Positions 13,195-20,293 of a stretch of DNA of 31,257 nucleotides are shown piece after piece. The notes beneath the pieces were generated by a model. The model searched no databases, was not told where the DNA came from, and saw only the letters and a program-made list of their open reading frames with translations. Each line of letters opens with the position of its first letter. The first letter of the stretch is position 1. A program made the position numbers and the translations under genes. Source of the DNA: a virus; the IMG/VR virus record IMGVR_UViG_3300017776_000088, positions 1 to 31,257 of that record; one strand, written 5' to 3'.

Positions 13195-13545
13195 ATGATA
13201 TTTATAAAGACTAATTGGTTTATTCCCAAAAGATTTGAGGCATACAACTATGGCTTTATCACGTTGATGCGGCCAGAGGTTTACCACGACGAACCGTTAC
13301 GAGAACACGAGAGGACACACTTTCGCCAGTTCCTACGTAGCCCGCTTACACACTCTTTTAAATATACATTTAATAAGGAGTATCGTTTTCAAGCGGAAGC
13401 GGAAGCGTTCAGCGAGCAGTTAAAATATTATAAGGTAGGTAAGTACAAAACAGCCAAGGCTCGTTTCGCTAAGTTCTTACACGCTAACTACGGCCTCGAC
13501 AAAACACTATCACAATGCTCAAACGCAATTAAGGATTTACGCTAA
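13195..13545 (+). CDS. HExxH-containing protein, possible zinc peptidase
   Basis: 116 residues. R36-E37-H38-E39-R40-T41-H42 forms a perfect HExxH zinc motif, and about 25 residues on RFQAEAEAF (E68, E70) could supply the third ligand. This spacing recalls a group of small phage and bacterial proteins with HExxH followed by EAEAY/F, loosely peptidase-like. There is no signal peptide; the N-terminus MIFIKTNWFIPKRFEAYNYG is only moderately hydrophobic. The frame is open from 13156, but ATG 13195 follows GAAGGAGAG at ideal spacing. The stop overlaps the reductase start (TAATG). Substrate unknown. Confidence 0.7.
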   Translation: MIFIKTNWFIPKRFEAYNYGFITLMRPEVYHDEPLREHERTHFRQFLRSPLTHSFKYTFNKEYRFQAEAEAFSEQLKYYKVGKYKTAKARFAKFLHANYGLDKTLSQCSNAIKDLR

Positions 13546-15431
13546 TGGATTCATATCAACAATACATACACAAGTCTCGCTATGCCCGATGGAGAGAAGA
13601 AGACAACAGACGGGAAACATGGAAAGAAACAGTTGAGCGTTACATAAGATTCTTTAAAGACCGTGGGCAACTAGAAGATGACTTGGCCATAGAATTATTT
13701 GATGCCATCTATAATTTAGAAGTGATGCCCAGTATGCGATGCTTAATGACGGCAGGCAAAGCATTGGATAGAGATAACATGGCAGGGTTTAACTGCTCTT
13801 ATGTCGCCGTTGACAACCCTAGAGTGTTCGATGAGATTCTATACGTCCTTATGTGTGGTACTGGTGTAGGCTTCTCCGTTGAGCGTCAATCCGTAAATCA
13901 ATTACCCGTGGTGGCAGAGGAATTTCATGACACAGATACTACAATCGTTGTACAAGACAGTAAGATTGGCTGGGCTAAAGCTTTCCGTGAACTGGTTAGT
14001 CTTTTATACTCAGGGCAAACTCCGTCTTGGGATGTTTCAAAACTTCGTGGCAAGGGTGAACGACTCAAAACTTTTGGGGGACGTTCTAGTGGTGCTGACC
14101 CCCTTGTTGCTTTATTTAATTTTACCGTTGCTACTTTTAAAGGTGCTTGTGGGCGGAAGCTTACTAGCTTAGAATGCCATGACATTGTATGCAAGGTTGC
14201 TGAAATTGTGGTTGTGGGGGGTGTGCGTCGTTCCGCTCTTATTTCTCTTTCTAATTTGTCTGACGATAGGATGCGTCATGCAAAGTCTGGAAATTGGTGG
14301 GAGACGCAAACCCAACGAGCATTAGCAAATAACAGTGCTGTCTATAATGACAAACCTGATTATGAAACCTTCCTCGACGAGTGGGTTGCTATGTATAAGT
14401 CAAAGGCGGGTGAGCGTGGTATCTTCTCTCGTACAGCAGCAAAGAAGCAAGCAGCTAAGAACGGGCGGCGGGATGTAGACCATGACTTTGGTACTAACCC
14501 CTGCTCTGAGATTATCCTAAGATCTGCACAGGTTTGTAATTTGTCAGAAGTTGTTATCAGGAGTACCGATACACCTCAAACTTTAAACCGTAAGGTTGAG
14601 CTTGCGGCTATCTTAGGAACACTACAAAGCTCTTTAACAAACTTTCGTTATGTCCGCAGCAGCTGGACAAAGAACACGAAAGAAGAGTGTCTGCTAGGGG
14701 TGAGCATGACAGGCATCATGGATAATAAAATCCTGTCAGGGCAGTCCCACACCCCTGAACAATTAGGCAAGTTGTTAGAAAACCTAAAGCAGGTGGCTGT
14801 CAATATGAATAAGGAGTACGCAGCTAAACTAGGTATTAATCAATCAACCGCTATTACTGCTGTGAAACCAAGCGGTACTGTTTCCCAGTTGGTAGACAGC
14901 GCCTCTGGTATCCATGCCCGCTTCTCGCCTTATTATATAAGACGGGTACGTAGTGATGGTAAAGACCCTATTAGTGAGTTCCTTAAAAGTGCAGGCGTTC
15001 CTTGGGAACGTGACGTAATGAATAATGACAACTATGTCTTTTCATTCCCTGTCAAAGCCCCTGAAGGAGCAAAGAGTGTTGATGATCAGAATGTACGAGA
15101 GCAGTTAGACTTATGGGAAATCTACCAGAACCATTGGTGTGAGCATAAGCCTAGTGTAACCATCTACTACTCTGATGATGAGTTCTTAGCGGCTGGTCAA
15201 TGGTTATGGAAGCGTTTAGACTCCTGTTCTGGCATTAGCTTTCTACCTAGAACCGATCATGTCTATCAACAAGCGCCCTACGAAGCTATTACAAAAGAGC
15301 AGTATCAAGCGTTGAAACGAGAGATGCCTACTAACATTGACTGGGAGAGATTAGGAGACTTTGAGAAAGAAGATACAACTACAGGAACACAAGAATTGGC
15401 TTGTTCAGCAGGCTCTTGTGAGATTGTGTAA
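13545..15431 (+). CDS. nrdJ: Class II (B12-dependent) ribonucleotide reductase
   Basis: 628 residues of the monomeric adenosylcobalamin-dependent type (Lactobacillus leichmannii enzyme, 739). The catalytic loop N318-P-C320-S-E322 carries the thiyl radical cysteine and its Asn/Glu partners; C331, 11 residues on, pairs with C84 in FNCSYV as the reducible disulfide, matching C419 and C119 of the reference. MPSMRCLMTAG and GGVRRSALISLS are further landmarks. The C-terminal ACSAGSC (C620, C625) is the swinging thiol pair that restores the active site. It makes deoxyribonucleotides without oxygen or a second subunit, provided the host has B12. Last gene before phage promoter 2. Confidence 0.93.
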   Translation: MDSYQQYIHKSRYARWREEDNRRETWKETVERYIRFFKDRGQLEDDLAIELFDAIYNLEVMPSMRCLMTAGKALDRDNMAGFNCSYVAVDNPRVFDEILYVLMCGTGVGFSVERQSVNQLPVVAEEFHDTDTTIVVQDSKIGWAKAFRELVSLLYSGQTPSWDVSKLRGKGERLKTFGGRSSGADPLVALFNFTVATFKGACGRKLTSLECHDIVCKVAEIVVVGGVRRSALISLSNLSDDRMRHAKSGNWWETQTQRALANNSAVYNDKPDYETFLDEWVAMYKSKAGERGIFSRTAAKKQAAKNGRRDVDHDFGTNPCSEIILRSAQVCNLSEVVIRSTDTPQTLNRKVELAAILGTLQSSLTNFRYVRSSWTKNTKEECLLGVSMTGIMDNKILSGQSHTPEQLGKLLENLKQVAVNMNKEYAAKLGINQSTAITAVKPSGTVSQLVDSASGIHARFSPYYIRRVRSDGKDPISEFLKSAGVPWERDVMNNDNYVFSFPVKAPEGAKSVDDQNVREQLDLWEIYQNHWCEHKPSVTIYYSDDEFLAAGQWLWKRLDSCSGISFLPRTDHVYQQAPYEAITKEQYQALKREMPTNIDWERLGDFEKEDTTTGTQELACSAGSCEIV

Positions 15432-15451
15432 GCTGTTGATTTGAATCAAGT

Positions 15452-15474
15452 TTCTCTATTGTCCCCCTATAGAG
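15452..15474 (+). promoter_or_regulatory. Phage RNA polymerase promoter, copy 2
   Basis: CTCTATTG-T-CCCCCTATAG, identical to copy 1 except for the single T in place of G; expected start at G 15472. It lies in the gap between the reductase and the virion genes and would drive the structural operon, the class III position in T7. Confidence 0.75.
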
Positions 15475-15481
15475 AGTAACT

Positions 15482-15661
15482 ATGAAGAAAAACATATTCA
15501 TAAGTAACGAATTAATTGAACACTTTAAGCGTTTGTTCCCCAACATCCTTCCAAGGAGTCGGGGTTCTACGCCTGAAGATATAGCCTTTTTACAAGGACA
15601 ACAATCTGTCATTGATCGTATGGTAATGATTTACGAAGATGACCAGCCAGATGAGAGTTAA
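15482..15661 (+). CDS. Small hypothetical protein before virion genes, 59 residues
   Basis: Begins MKKNIFISNELIEHFKRLFP and has PEDIAFLQGQQSVIDRMVMI in its second half, ending acidic (YEDDQPDES). Similar short proteins with a LxGQQSVIDR-type helix occur ahead of portal genes in T7-like phages, but no role is known to me. It is the first gene after phage promoter 2 (about 10 bases from the expected start site) and is separated by 2 bases from the next gene. Confidence 0.65.
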   Translation: MKKNIFISNELIEHFKRLFPNILPRSRGSTPEDIAFLQGQQSVIDRMVMIYEDDQPDES

Positions 15662-15663
15662 CT

Positions 15664-15882
15664 ATGTGTCTACCCACACCTAAAGCACCACCACCACCCC
15701 CTACAGTTGCACCCCCACCACCACCAGAGAAGGCTCCTTCTGAGCTTGAAGATGCTGTTGATTCAAATGCTTCAGCACTCAGGAAAAAGAAGAGAGGAGC
15801 TAGAGGCCAATTAGGTCGAGGTAGTTCAGGTGCACAGTACAAAGGGTCAGGCAGTGGTTCTGGTTTAAAAATAAAATCATAA
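15664..15882 (+). CDS. Small virion/tail assembly protein, T7 gp7.3-like
   Basis: 72 residues. The N-terminus is Cys- and Pro-rich (MCLPTPKAPPPPPTVAPPPP), the middle acidic, and the end basic and glycine-rich: LRKKKRGARGQLGRGS then GSGSGSGLKIKS. T7 gp7.3, a virion protein needed for tail assembly, has the same plan (low-complexity body ending in RKKARAGGKKS...SSGGGINI) and the same position directly before the portal gene. Assignment rests on position and C-terminal resemblance, not on a domain. Confidence 0.65.
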   Translation: MCLPTPKAPPPPPTVAPPPPPEKAPSELEDAVDSNASALRKKKRGARGQLGRGSSGAQYKGSGSGSGLKIKS

Positions 15883-15893
15883 AGGATTAAAAC

Positions 15894-17450
15894 ATGAACG
15901 ATCTATCCATAGCTAAAGTCTATGAGAACATGGTTACAGATCGTGATGCTTTTCTTTCAAGAGCTAGAGCTTGTGCAGAATTGACAATACCCACACTCAT
16001 GCCCCCTGAAGGGCATAACGGGTCAAGTCATTACGACACACCTTATCAATCAGTAGGGGCTAGAGGAGTTAACAACCTAGCCTCAAAACTGTTGATGACG
16101 CTTCTTCCCCCTAACCAAGCCTTCTTCCGTTTAACCATTGATGACTATGATTTAGTTGAGTTGGGCGGAGACGCTAGAGGTAAGGCTGAAGAAGCTTTAG
16201 CCCGTATAGAAAGATCAGCAACACAGGTAGTGGAATCAAAAGCGATTCGTGTACCAACCTTTGAAGCCCTCAAACAACTTATAGTAGCAGGCAACGCTTT
16301 AGTACACATGCCCACCAAAGGCGGTATGAAAGTTTTTAGGTTAGACCGTTATGTCGTACAACGTGATACGATGGGCAATATCTTAAAGATTATCACTAAA
16401 GAAACTATTGCCTATGAAGCCCTTCCTAAAGAAGTACAGGAAGCTCTTTTAGAAAACCCCGAATACCAGTCTGACGTTAACAAGAAAGAGTGTGACTTAT
16501 ACACCTGTGTTAAACGTGACGGTAAGAAGTTCGAGGTACATCAAGAAGTCAGCGGTGTTCCCGTACCTTCCAGTCAAGGCTCTTATCCTGAAGACAGACT
16601 CCCATGGTTAGCCCTACGCTTTATTGCTGTAGATGGCAGTGACTACGGACGTTCTTTTGTCGAAGAGATAAGCGGTGACTTGAAATCTTTAGAAGCACTC
16701 ACTCGCTCTATTGTCGAAGGCAGTGCCGCTAGTGCCAAACTTTTGTTTATGGTACGACCCAACGGCACCACGAAGATGCGTAGTATAGCAGACTCACCTA
16801 ACGGTGCTATTGTGTCTGGTGATGCTAACGATGTTACAACGCTGCAAGCAAACAAGTTTAACGACTTCCGTGTAGCGCAAGAAACAATGAACACTATCAC
16901 GCAGCGCATGTCGTACGCTTTCTTACTTAATAACTCTGTGCAGCGGAATGCAGAGAGAGTAACAGCCGAAGAAGTTCGCTTCATGGCACAAGAGCTAGAG
17001 ACTGCCCTTGGTGGTATCTACTCTGTCCTATCGCAAGAGTTCCAAGTTCCCCTCGTTAACCTTCTTCTCAATAAGATGCAGAAAGAAGGTAAGATGCCTA
17101 AGTTTCCTAAAGACACGTTGAAACCTCAAATTGTTACAGGACTAGAAGCATTAGGCCGTGGTCAGGACTTGAATAAATTATCCGCTTTCCTCCAATACTT
17201 ACAACCGCTAGGTCAACAAGTAATTGCTCAAGAAATAAACATTGACGATTACATTGACAGGTTAGGCGCTTCTCTTGGTATTGATACGCAAGGCTTAGTT
17301 AAAAGCATGGAGCAAAAACAACAAGAGCAAGAACAGCAGCAGCAGATGATGCAACAACAGCAGATGATGCAGATGGCTGAGAAAGGCGTAGGGCCAGCTA
17401 TTAAAGGTATGGCAGATGCCGCTCAACAGCAAGGAGCAGAGGAGCAATGA
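15894..17450 (+). CDS. Portal protein (head-tail connector, T7 gp8-like)
   Basis: 518 residues (T7 gp8: 536). The opening MNDLSIAKVYENMVTDRDAF, then PYQSVGARGVNNLASKLLMTLLPPNQAFFRL, is the classic start of T7-type portals. SYAFLLNNSVQRNAERVTAEEVRFMAQELE and LGGIYSVLSQEFQVPLVNLLL near residues 340-390 are conserved stem/wing regions. The C-terminus is low-complexity Gln/Met (residues about 470-500). Twelve copies form the channel vertex for packaging and for attachment of the tail tube. The stop overlaps the next start (ATGA). Confidence 0.95.
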   Translation: MNDLSIAKVYENMVTDRDAFLSRARACAELTIPTLMPPEGHNGSSHYDTPYQSVGARGVNNLASKLLMTLLPPNQAFFRLTIDDYDLVELGGDARGKAEEALARIERSATQVVESKAIRVPTFEALKQLIVAGNALVHMPTKGGMKVFRLDRYVVQRDTMGNILKIITKETIAYEALPKEVQEALLENPEYQSDVNKKECDLYTCVKRDGKKFEVHQEVSGVPVPSSQGSYPEDRLPWLALRFIAVDGSDYGRSFVEEISGDLKSLEALTRSIVEGSAASAKLLFMVRPNGTTKMRSIADSPNGAIVSGDANDVTTLQANKFNDFRVAQETMNTITQRMSYAFLLNNSVQRNAERVTAEEVRFMAQELETALGGIYSVLSQEFQVPLVNLLLNKMQKEGKMPKFPKDTLKPQIVTGLEALGRGQDLNKLSAFLQYLQPLGQQVIAQEINIDDYIDRLGASLGIDTQGLVKSMEQKQQEQEQQQQMMQQQQMMQMAEKGVGPAIKGMADAAQQQGAEEQ

Positions 17451-17596
17451 AGATAATTAAGAATGGTGTCTTGTACACCGTCCCTGATCCTGTGAAAGTT
17501 GAAGTTAAAGCGAAGGTTACTGAAAGTAAACCCAAAGCTAAACAAAAGGCTACTGCAAGTAAACCTAAAACTAAGCAGGTAAAAAAGAAAGGTTAA
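17447..17596 (+). CDS. Lysine-rich small protein between portal and scaffold, 49 residues
   Basis: Begins MKIIKNGVLYTVPDPVKVEV; the second half is an imperfect repeat of ESKPKAKQKATA / SKPKTKQVKK, nearly one third Lys. It is coupled to portal by ATGA and precedes the scaffold by 19 bases. The composition suggests a flexible nucleic-acid-contacting or head-assembly peptide; no homologue recognised. Confidence 0.6.
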   Translation: MKIIKNGVLYTVPDPVKVEVKAKVTESKPKAKQKATASKPKTKQVKKKG

Positions 17597-17615
17597 GTTT
17601 AAAAAGAGACTATAT

Positions 17616-18413
17616 ATGAGTGAAGAAACTATAAACACACATGAAGAACAAGGCGAAACTCAAGAGCACGTAGATGCTATGATCGCTAAAGGTGAAGAGC
17701 TAGAGCGCAACAATAATCCTAATCAAGAGGAGCGTCCTGACTGGTTACCTGAGAAATTTAAATCTGTAGAAGACATGGCTAGTGCCTACAACAATCTAGA
17801 AAAGAAGTTGGGCAGTAAGCATGAAGAAGCTACAGAAGAAGAAGTAGAAAACACAGAAGAACCTGAAGAAAAAGTATCTGAGACAGAAGCAAGCGAAGTA
17901 GAACAAGTGCTTGATAAGGCAGGTATAGATTTCAACGGTCTTCAAAATGAGTTCAACGAACAGGGTAGTCTATCTGAAGGAGCTTATGAAGCACTTCAAC
18001 AAGCAGGCTTCCCACAAAATTTGGTAGATTCTTGGATACAAGGGCAACAAGCTCTTAACAATAATTACCAAAACTCCGTCCACGAAATCGTAGGAGGAGC
18101 CGAAGCTTACCAAGAAATGATCGGATGGGCAGGAGACAACCTCAGTGAATCTGAAATCTCTGCTTATGATCGTGCGGTAAGTTCGGGAGACATTGATATG
18201 GTTAAGTTGGCAGTAGCTGGGCTACGTACTAAATATCAAACTGTAGAAGGCGCAGACCCATCTTTATTAGGTGGACAATCTACATCTTCATCAGGCGGTA
18301 CTTATAGCTCATGGGCAGAAGTGACCAACGCTATGAGGGATTCCCGATATGAGAGTGATCCATCGTACCGTCAACAAGTTGCCTCTAAGTTAGAGCGCAG
18401 CAACATACAATAG
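17616..18413 (+). CDS. Scaffolding (capsid assembly) protein, T7 gp9-like
   Basis: 265 residues, very acidic and helical. RPDWLPEKFKSVEDMASAYNNLEKKLG (about 39-65) is the signature seen in T7-type assembly proteins. A Glu-rich linker follows, then helices (VLDKAGIDFNGLQNEFNEQG; AYQEMIGWAGDNLSESE) and a C-terminal Ser/Gly linker ending in SWAEVTNAMRDSRY...QVASKLERS, the part that contacts the shell. It drives prohead formation and leaves before maturation. Located between portal and major capsid as in T7, and followed by a terminator. Confidence 0.92.
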   Translation: MSEETINTHEEQGETQEHVDAMIAKGEELERNNNPNQEERPDWLPEKFKSVEDMASAYNNLEKKLGSKHEEATEEEVENTEEPEEKVSETEASEVEQVLDKAGIDFNGLQNEFNEQGSLSEGAYEALQQAGFPQNLVDSWIQGQQALNNNYQNSVHEIVGGAEAYQEMIGWAGDNLSESEISAYDRAVSSGDIDMVKLAVAGLRTKYQTVEGADPSLLGGQSTSSSGGTYSSWAEVTNAMRDSRYESDPSYRQQVASKLERSNIQ

Positions 18414-18422
18414 TCTCTTTTT

Positions 18423-18441
18423 GCCCCTTCGGGGGCTTTTT
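18423..18441 (+). terminator. Intrinsic terminator between scaffold and capsid
   Basis: GCCCC, TTCG tetraloop, GGGGC (18423-18436) followed by TTTTT. A five-pair GC stem closed by a UUCG loop and U run is a textbook rho-independent terminator. It lies 10 bases after the scaffold stop. Confidence 0.85.
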
Positions 18442-18580
18442 AAATTCTATAAGAAACGACAACACAAAATTCTAAATACCTTTGACCCTTGCGAGGACAA
18501 TCTCAGAGAACAGATTGAGTGTTAAGTGACTGAAGAATAGACAATCAATCATTTAAACATTTAACAAAAGGTAAATTAAC
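18442..18580. other. Capsid gene leader with small hairpin
   Basis: 139 bp without a gene between the UUCG terminator and the capsid ATG. It contains a 6-bp stem CAATCT (18498-18503) / AGATTG (18512-18517) with an 8-nt loop. I see no copy of the phage promoter here. The hairpin could be an RNA processing or stabilising element for capsid mRNA, as T7 uses RNase III sites, but that is speculation. Confidence 0.35.
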
Positions 18581-19612
18581 ATGGCTTGGAATAGCACAAC
18601 TGAAGCGAGTGTATCTCGTTTAGGTAAAGGATCAGGTTCGGATAACCGAGCATTATTTCTAAAACAGTTCTCTGGAGAAGTTTTAACAGCTTTTCAAGAG
18701 TCTAACATTGCGATGCCTCTTCACAGAGTTCGCACAATCTCTAGCGGTAAGTCTGCTCAGTTCCCTTCAATCGGAACTACCACTGCTGCTTACCACTCAG
18801 CAGGCCAAACCATCTATGGTGGTTCAGTACCTGCCAGTGAAATCACTGTAACCGTAGATGATCTTTTGGTTTCTAGCGCATTCGTACCACGAATCGACGA
18901 AGCAATGAACCACTACGAAGTTCGTTCCACTTACTCAAAAGAGATGGGTAACGCTCTAGCAAACGCTGCTGACCGTAACATCTTCTCCACTATCTACAGT
19001 GCTGCTGTAGGTGCAGGTAATGGCGACCAACAAGCTCAGTGGGCTAACGGCGACTTCGCTAATCTGTCTAACGGCTCTACTGGTGCTAAAGGTAAGATTG
19101 ACATTACTACTGTTGCTGCTGAAGGCACTGCCGGTACTACTGCTCAGAACATCGTTGATGGCATCATCAATGGTCTCATGACTTTCGACAAGCATGACGT
19201 TACTGGTGAAAAGTATTGTGTACTTAACCCAGAAATGTACTACTTGCTGCTTGGCGCTGACTCTACAGCTATCAACCGTGACCAAGGCGGTAACGGTAGT
19301 GTTGCTACTGGTCAGGTTCCTACTGTTGGCGGTGTTAAGATTTATATGTCTAACCACCTTCCAATCGGCGCACAGTCAACCCCAACACCTTCTGGTGCTA
19401 ACGAAGCCAATCGTGCTGGCGCATACGCTGACCGTGACGCAGACCTGAAAGGTTTGTTGTTCACTAAAGATGCGGCTGCTACTGTTAAGCTTCTTGATCT
19501 AGGCGTTGAGTCTGATTATCAGATCGAACGTCAAGGTACTTTGATGGTTGCTAAATACGCAATGGGTCACAACGTACTACGTAACAAATCAGCTATTGCT
19601 CTTGTAGCATAA
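18581..19612 (+). CDS. Major capsid protein (T7 gp10A-like)
   Basis: 343 residues (T7 gp10A: 344). SDNRALFLKQFSGEVLTAFQESNIAMPLHRVRTISSGKSAQFP is the conserved start of T7-type capsid proteins, with the HK97-like fold. VDDLLVSSAFVPRIDEAMNHYEVR and YCVLNPEMYYLLL are later landmarks, and the C-terminus YAMGHNVLRNKSAIALVA is also typical. It builds the icosahedral shell. Flanked on both sides by intrinsic terminators. I see no evidence for a frameshifted gp10B form. Confidence 0.96.
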   Translation: MAWNSTTEASVSRLGKGSGSDNRALFLKQFSGEVLTAFQESNIAMPLHRVRTISSGKSAQFPSIGTTTAAYHSAGQTIYGGSVPASEITVTVDDLLVSSAFVPRIDEAMNHYEVRSTYSKEMGNALANAADRNIFSTIYSAAVGAGNGDQQAQWANGDFANLSNGSTGAKGKIDITTVAAEGTAGTTAQNIVDGIINGLMTFDKHDVTGEKYCVLNPEMYYLLLGADSTAINRDQGGNGSVATGQVPTVGGVKIYMSNHLPIGAQSTPTPSGANEANRAGAYADRDADLKGLLFTKDAAATVKLLDLGVESDYQIERQGTLMVAKYAMGHNVLRNKSAIALVA

Positions 19613-19619
19613 GCTATCT

Positions 19620-19648
19620 AGGGGCATCTTTCGGGGTGTCCCTTTTTT
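19620..19648 (+). terminator. Intrinsic terminator after capsid gene (T7 T-phi position)
   Basis: GGGGCATC, loop TTTCGG, GGTGTCCC (with two G-U pairs) followed by seven T. It lies just after the capsid stop, the place of the T-phi terminator in T7. Partial termination here would leave tail genes at lower levels than capsid. Confidence 0.85.
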
Positions 19649-19669
19649 TCATTTTTCATTGAGGTAATT

Positions 19670-20293
19670 ATGACAACTCCAACAACAAAGCTGGCGGCTG
19701 TAAACTCGATGCTCTCCACTATAGGTGAAGCGCCAGTCAACAGTCTAACTTCAGGACTTGTTGATGCTGAAACTGCTGAAACAATACTCAATGAAGTATC
19801 TCGCAGTGTTCAAGCATCGGGATGGAATTTTAATTCAGAATCTAATTATTCAGTAGCGGCTGACACAGACGGTAATGTCGTGCTCCCTATTGAAATTATA
19901 CGAGCTGACTTAGCTAACTCTGTTACTAAGTTTAGAAGCTCTAAGAATGAGTACGTCCAACGTGGTAACAAGATGTACGACAAAGTAAACCACACATTTA
20001 ATATAGGTAAAAGTCTACTCCTAGACATTGTTGTCTTACTAGACTTTGAGCTACTCCCTGAAGTAGCAAGACGCTATATAACAGTTTTCTCTGCACGTCT
20101 CTTTCAAGAGCGTGTTGTAGGTAGTGACACACTATCTGCTTTTAATAGGAATGATGAACAAGCAGCTTTATTTGCCTTACGAGAGATGGAAGGCGATAAC
20201 GCAGACTATAACATCTTCGATGATAACAGCACGTACAGTGTGTTAGATCGAGGAATAGGCGCAAAGGTGATCAACAATGGCTCTAGTTTCTAG
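19670..20293 (+). CDS. Tail tubular protein A (T7 gp11-like)
   Basis: 207 residues (T7 gp11: 196). KLAAVNSMLSTIGEAPVNSL, ETAETILNEVSRSVQASGWNFN and the helix VARRYITVFSARLFQERVVGS are the usual landmarks of this adaptor. It forms the ring between portal and nozzle of the short tail. ATG 19670 follows GAGG. The stop TAG (20291-20293) lies 14 bases inside the start of tail tube B and in the same frame as most of that gene. Confidence 0.92.
   Translation: MTTPTTKLAAVNSMLSTIGEAPVNSLTSGLVDAETAETILNEVSRSVQASGWNFNSESNYSVAADTDGNVVLPIEIIRADLANSVTKFRSSKNEYVQRGNKMYDKVNHTFNIGKSLLLDIVVLLDFELLPEVARRYITVFSARLFQERVVGSDTLSAFNRNDEQAALFALREMEGDNADYNIFDDNSTYSVLDRGIGAKVINNGSSF

Noticed and set aside
13152-13214. 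20-codon ORF overlapping the MazG stop by ATGA
   Set aside because: Too short and overlaps the well-supported HExxH gene start; at most a coupling leader.
15609-15842. Glycine-rich ORF on the minus strand
   Set aside because: Mirror of the proline-rich gp7.3-like gene; no support on that strand.
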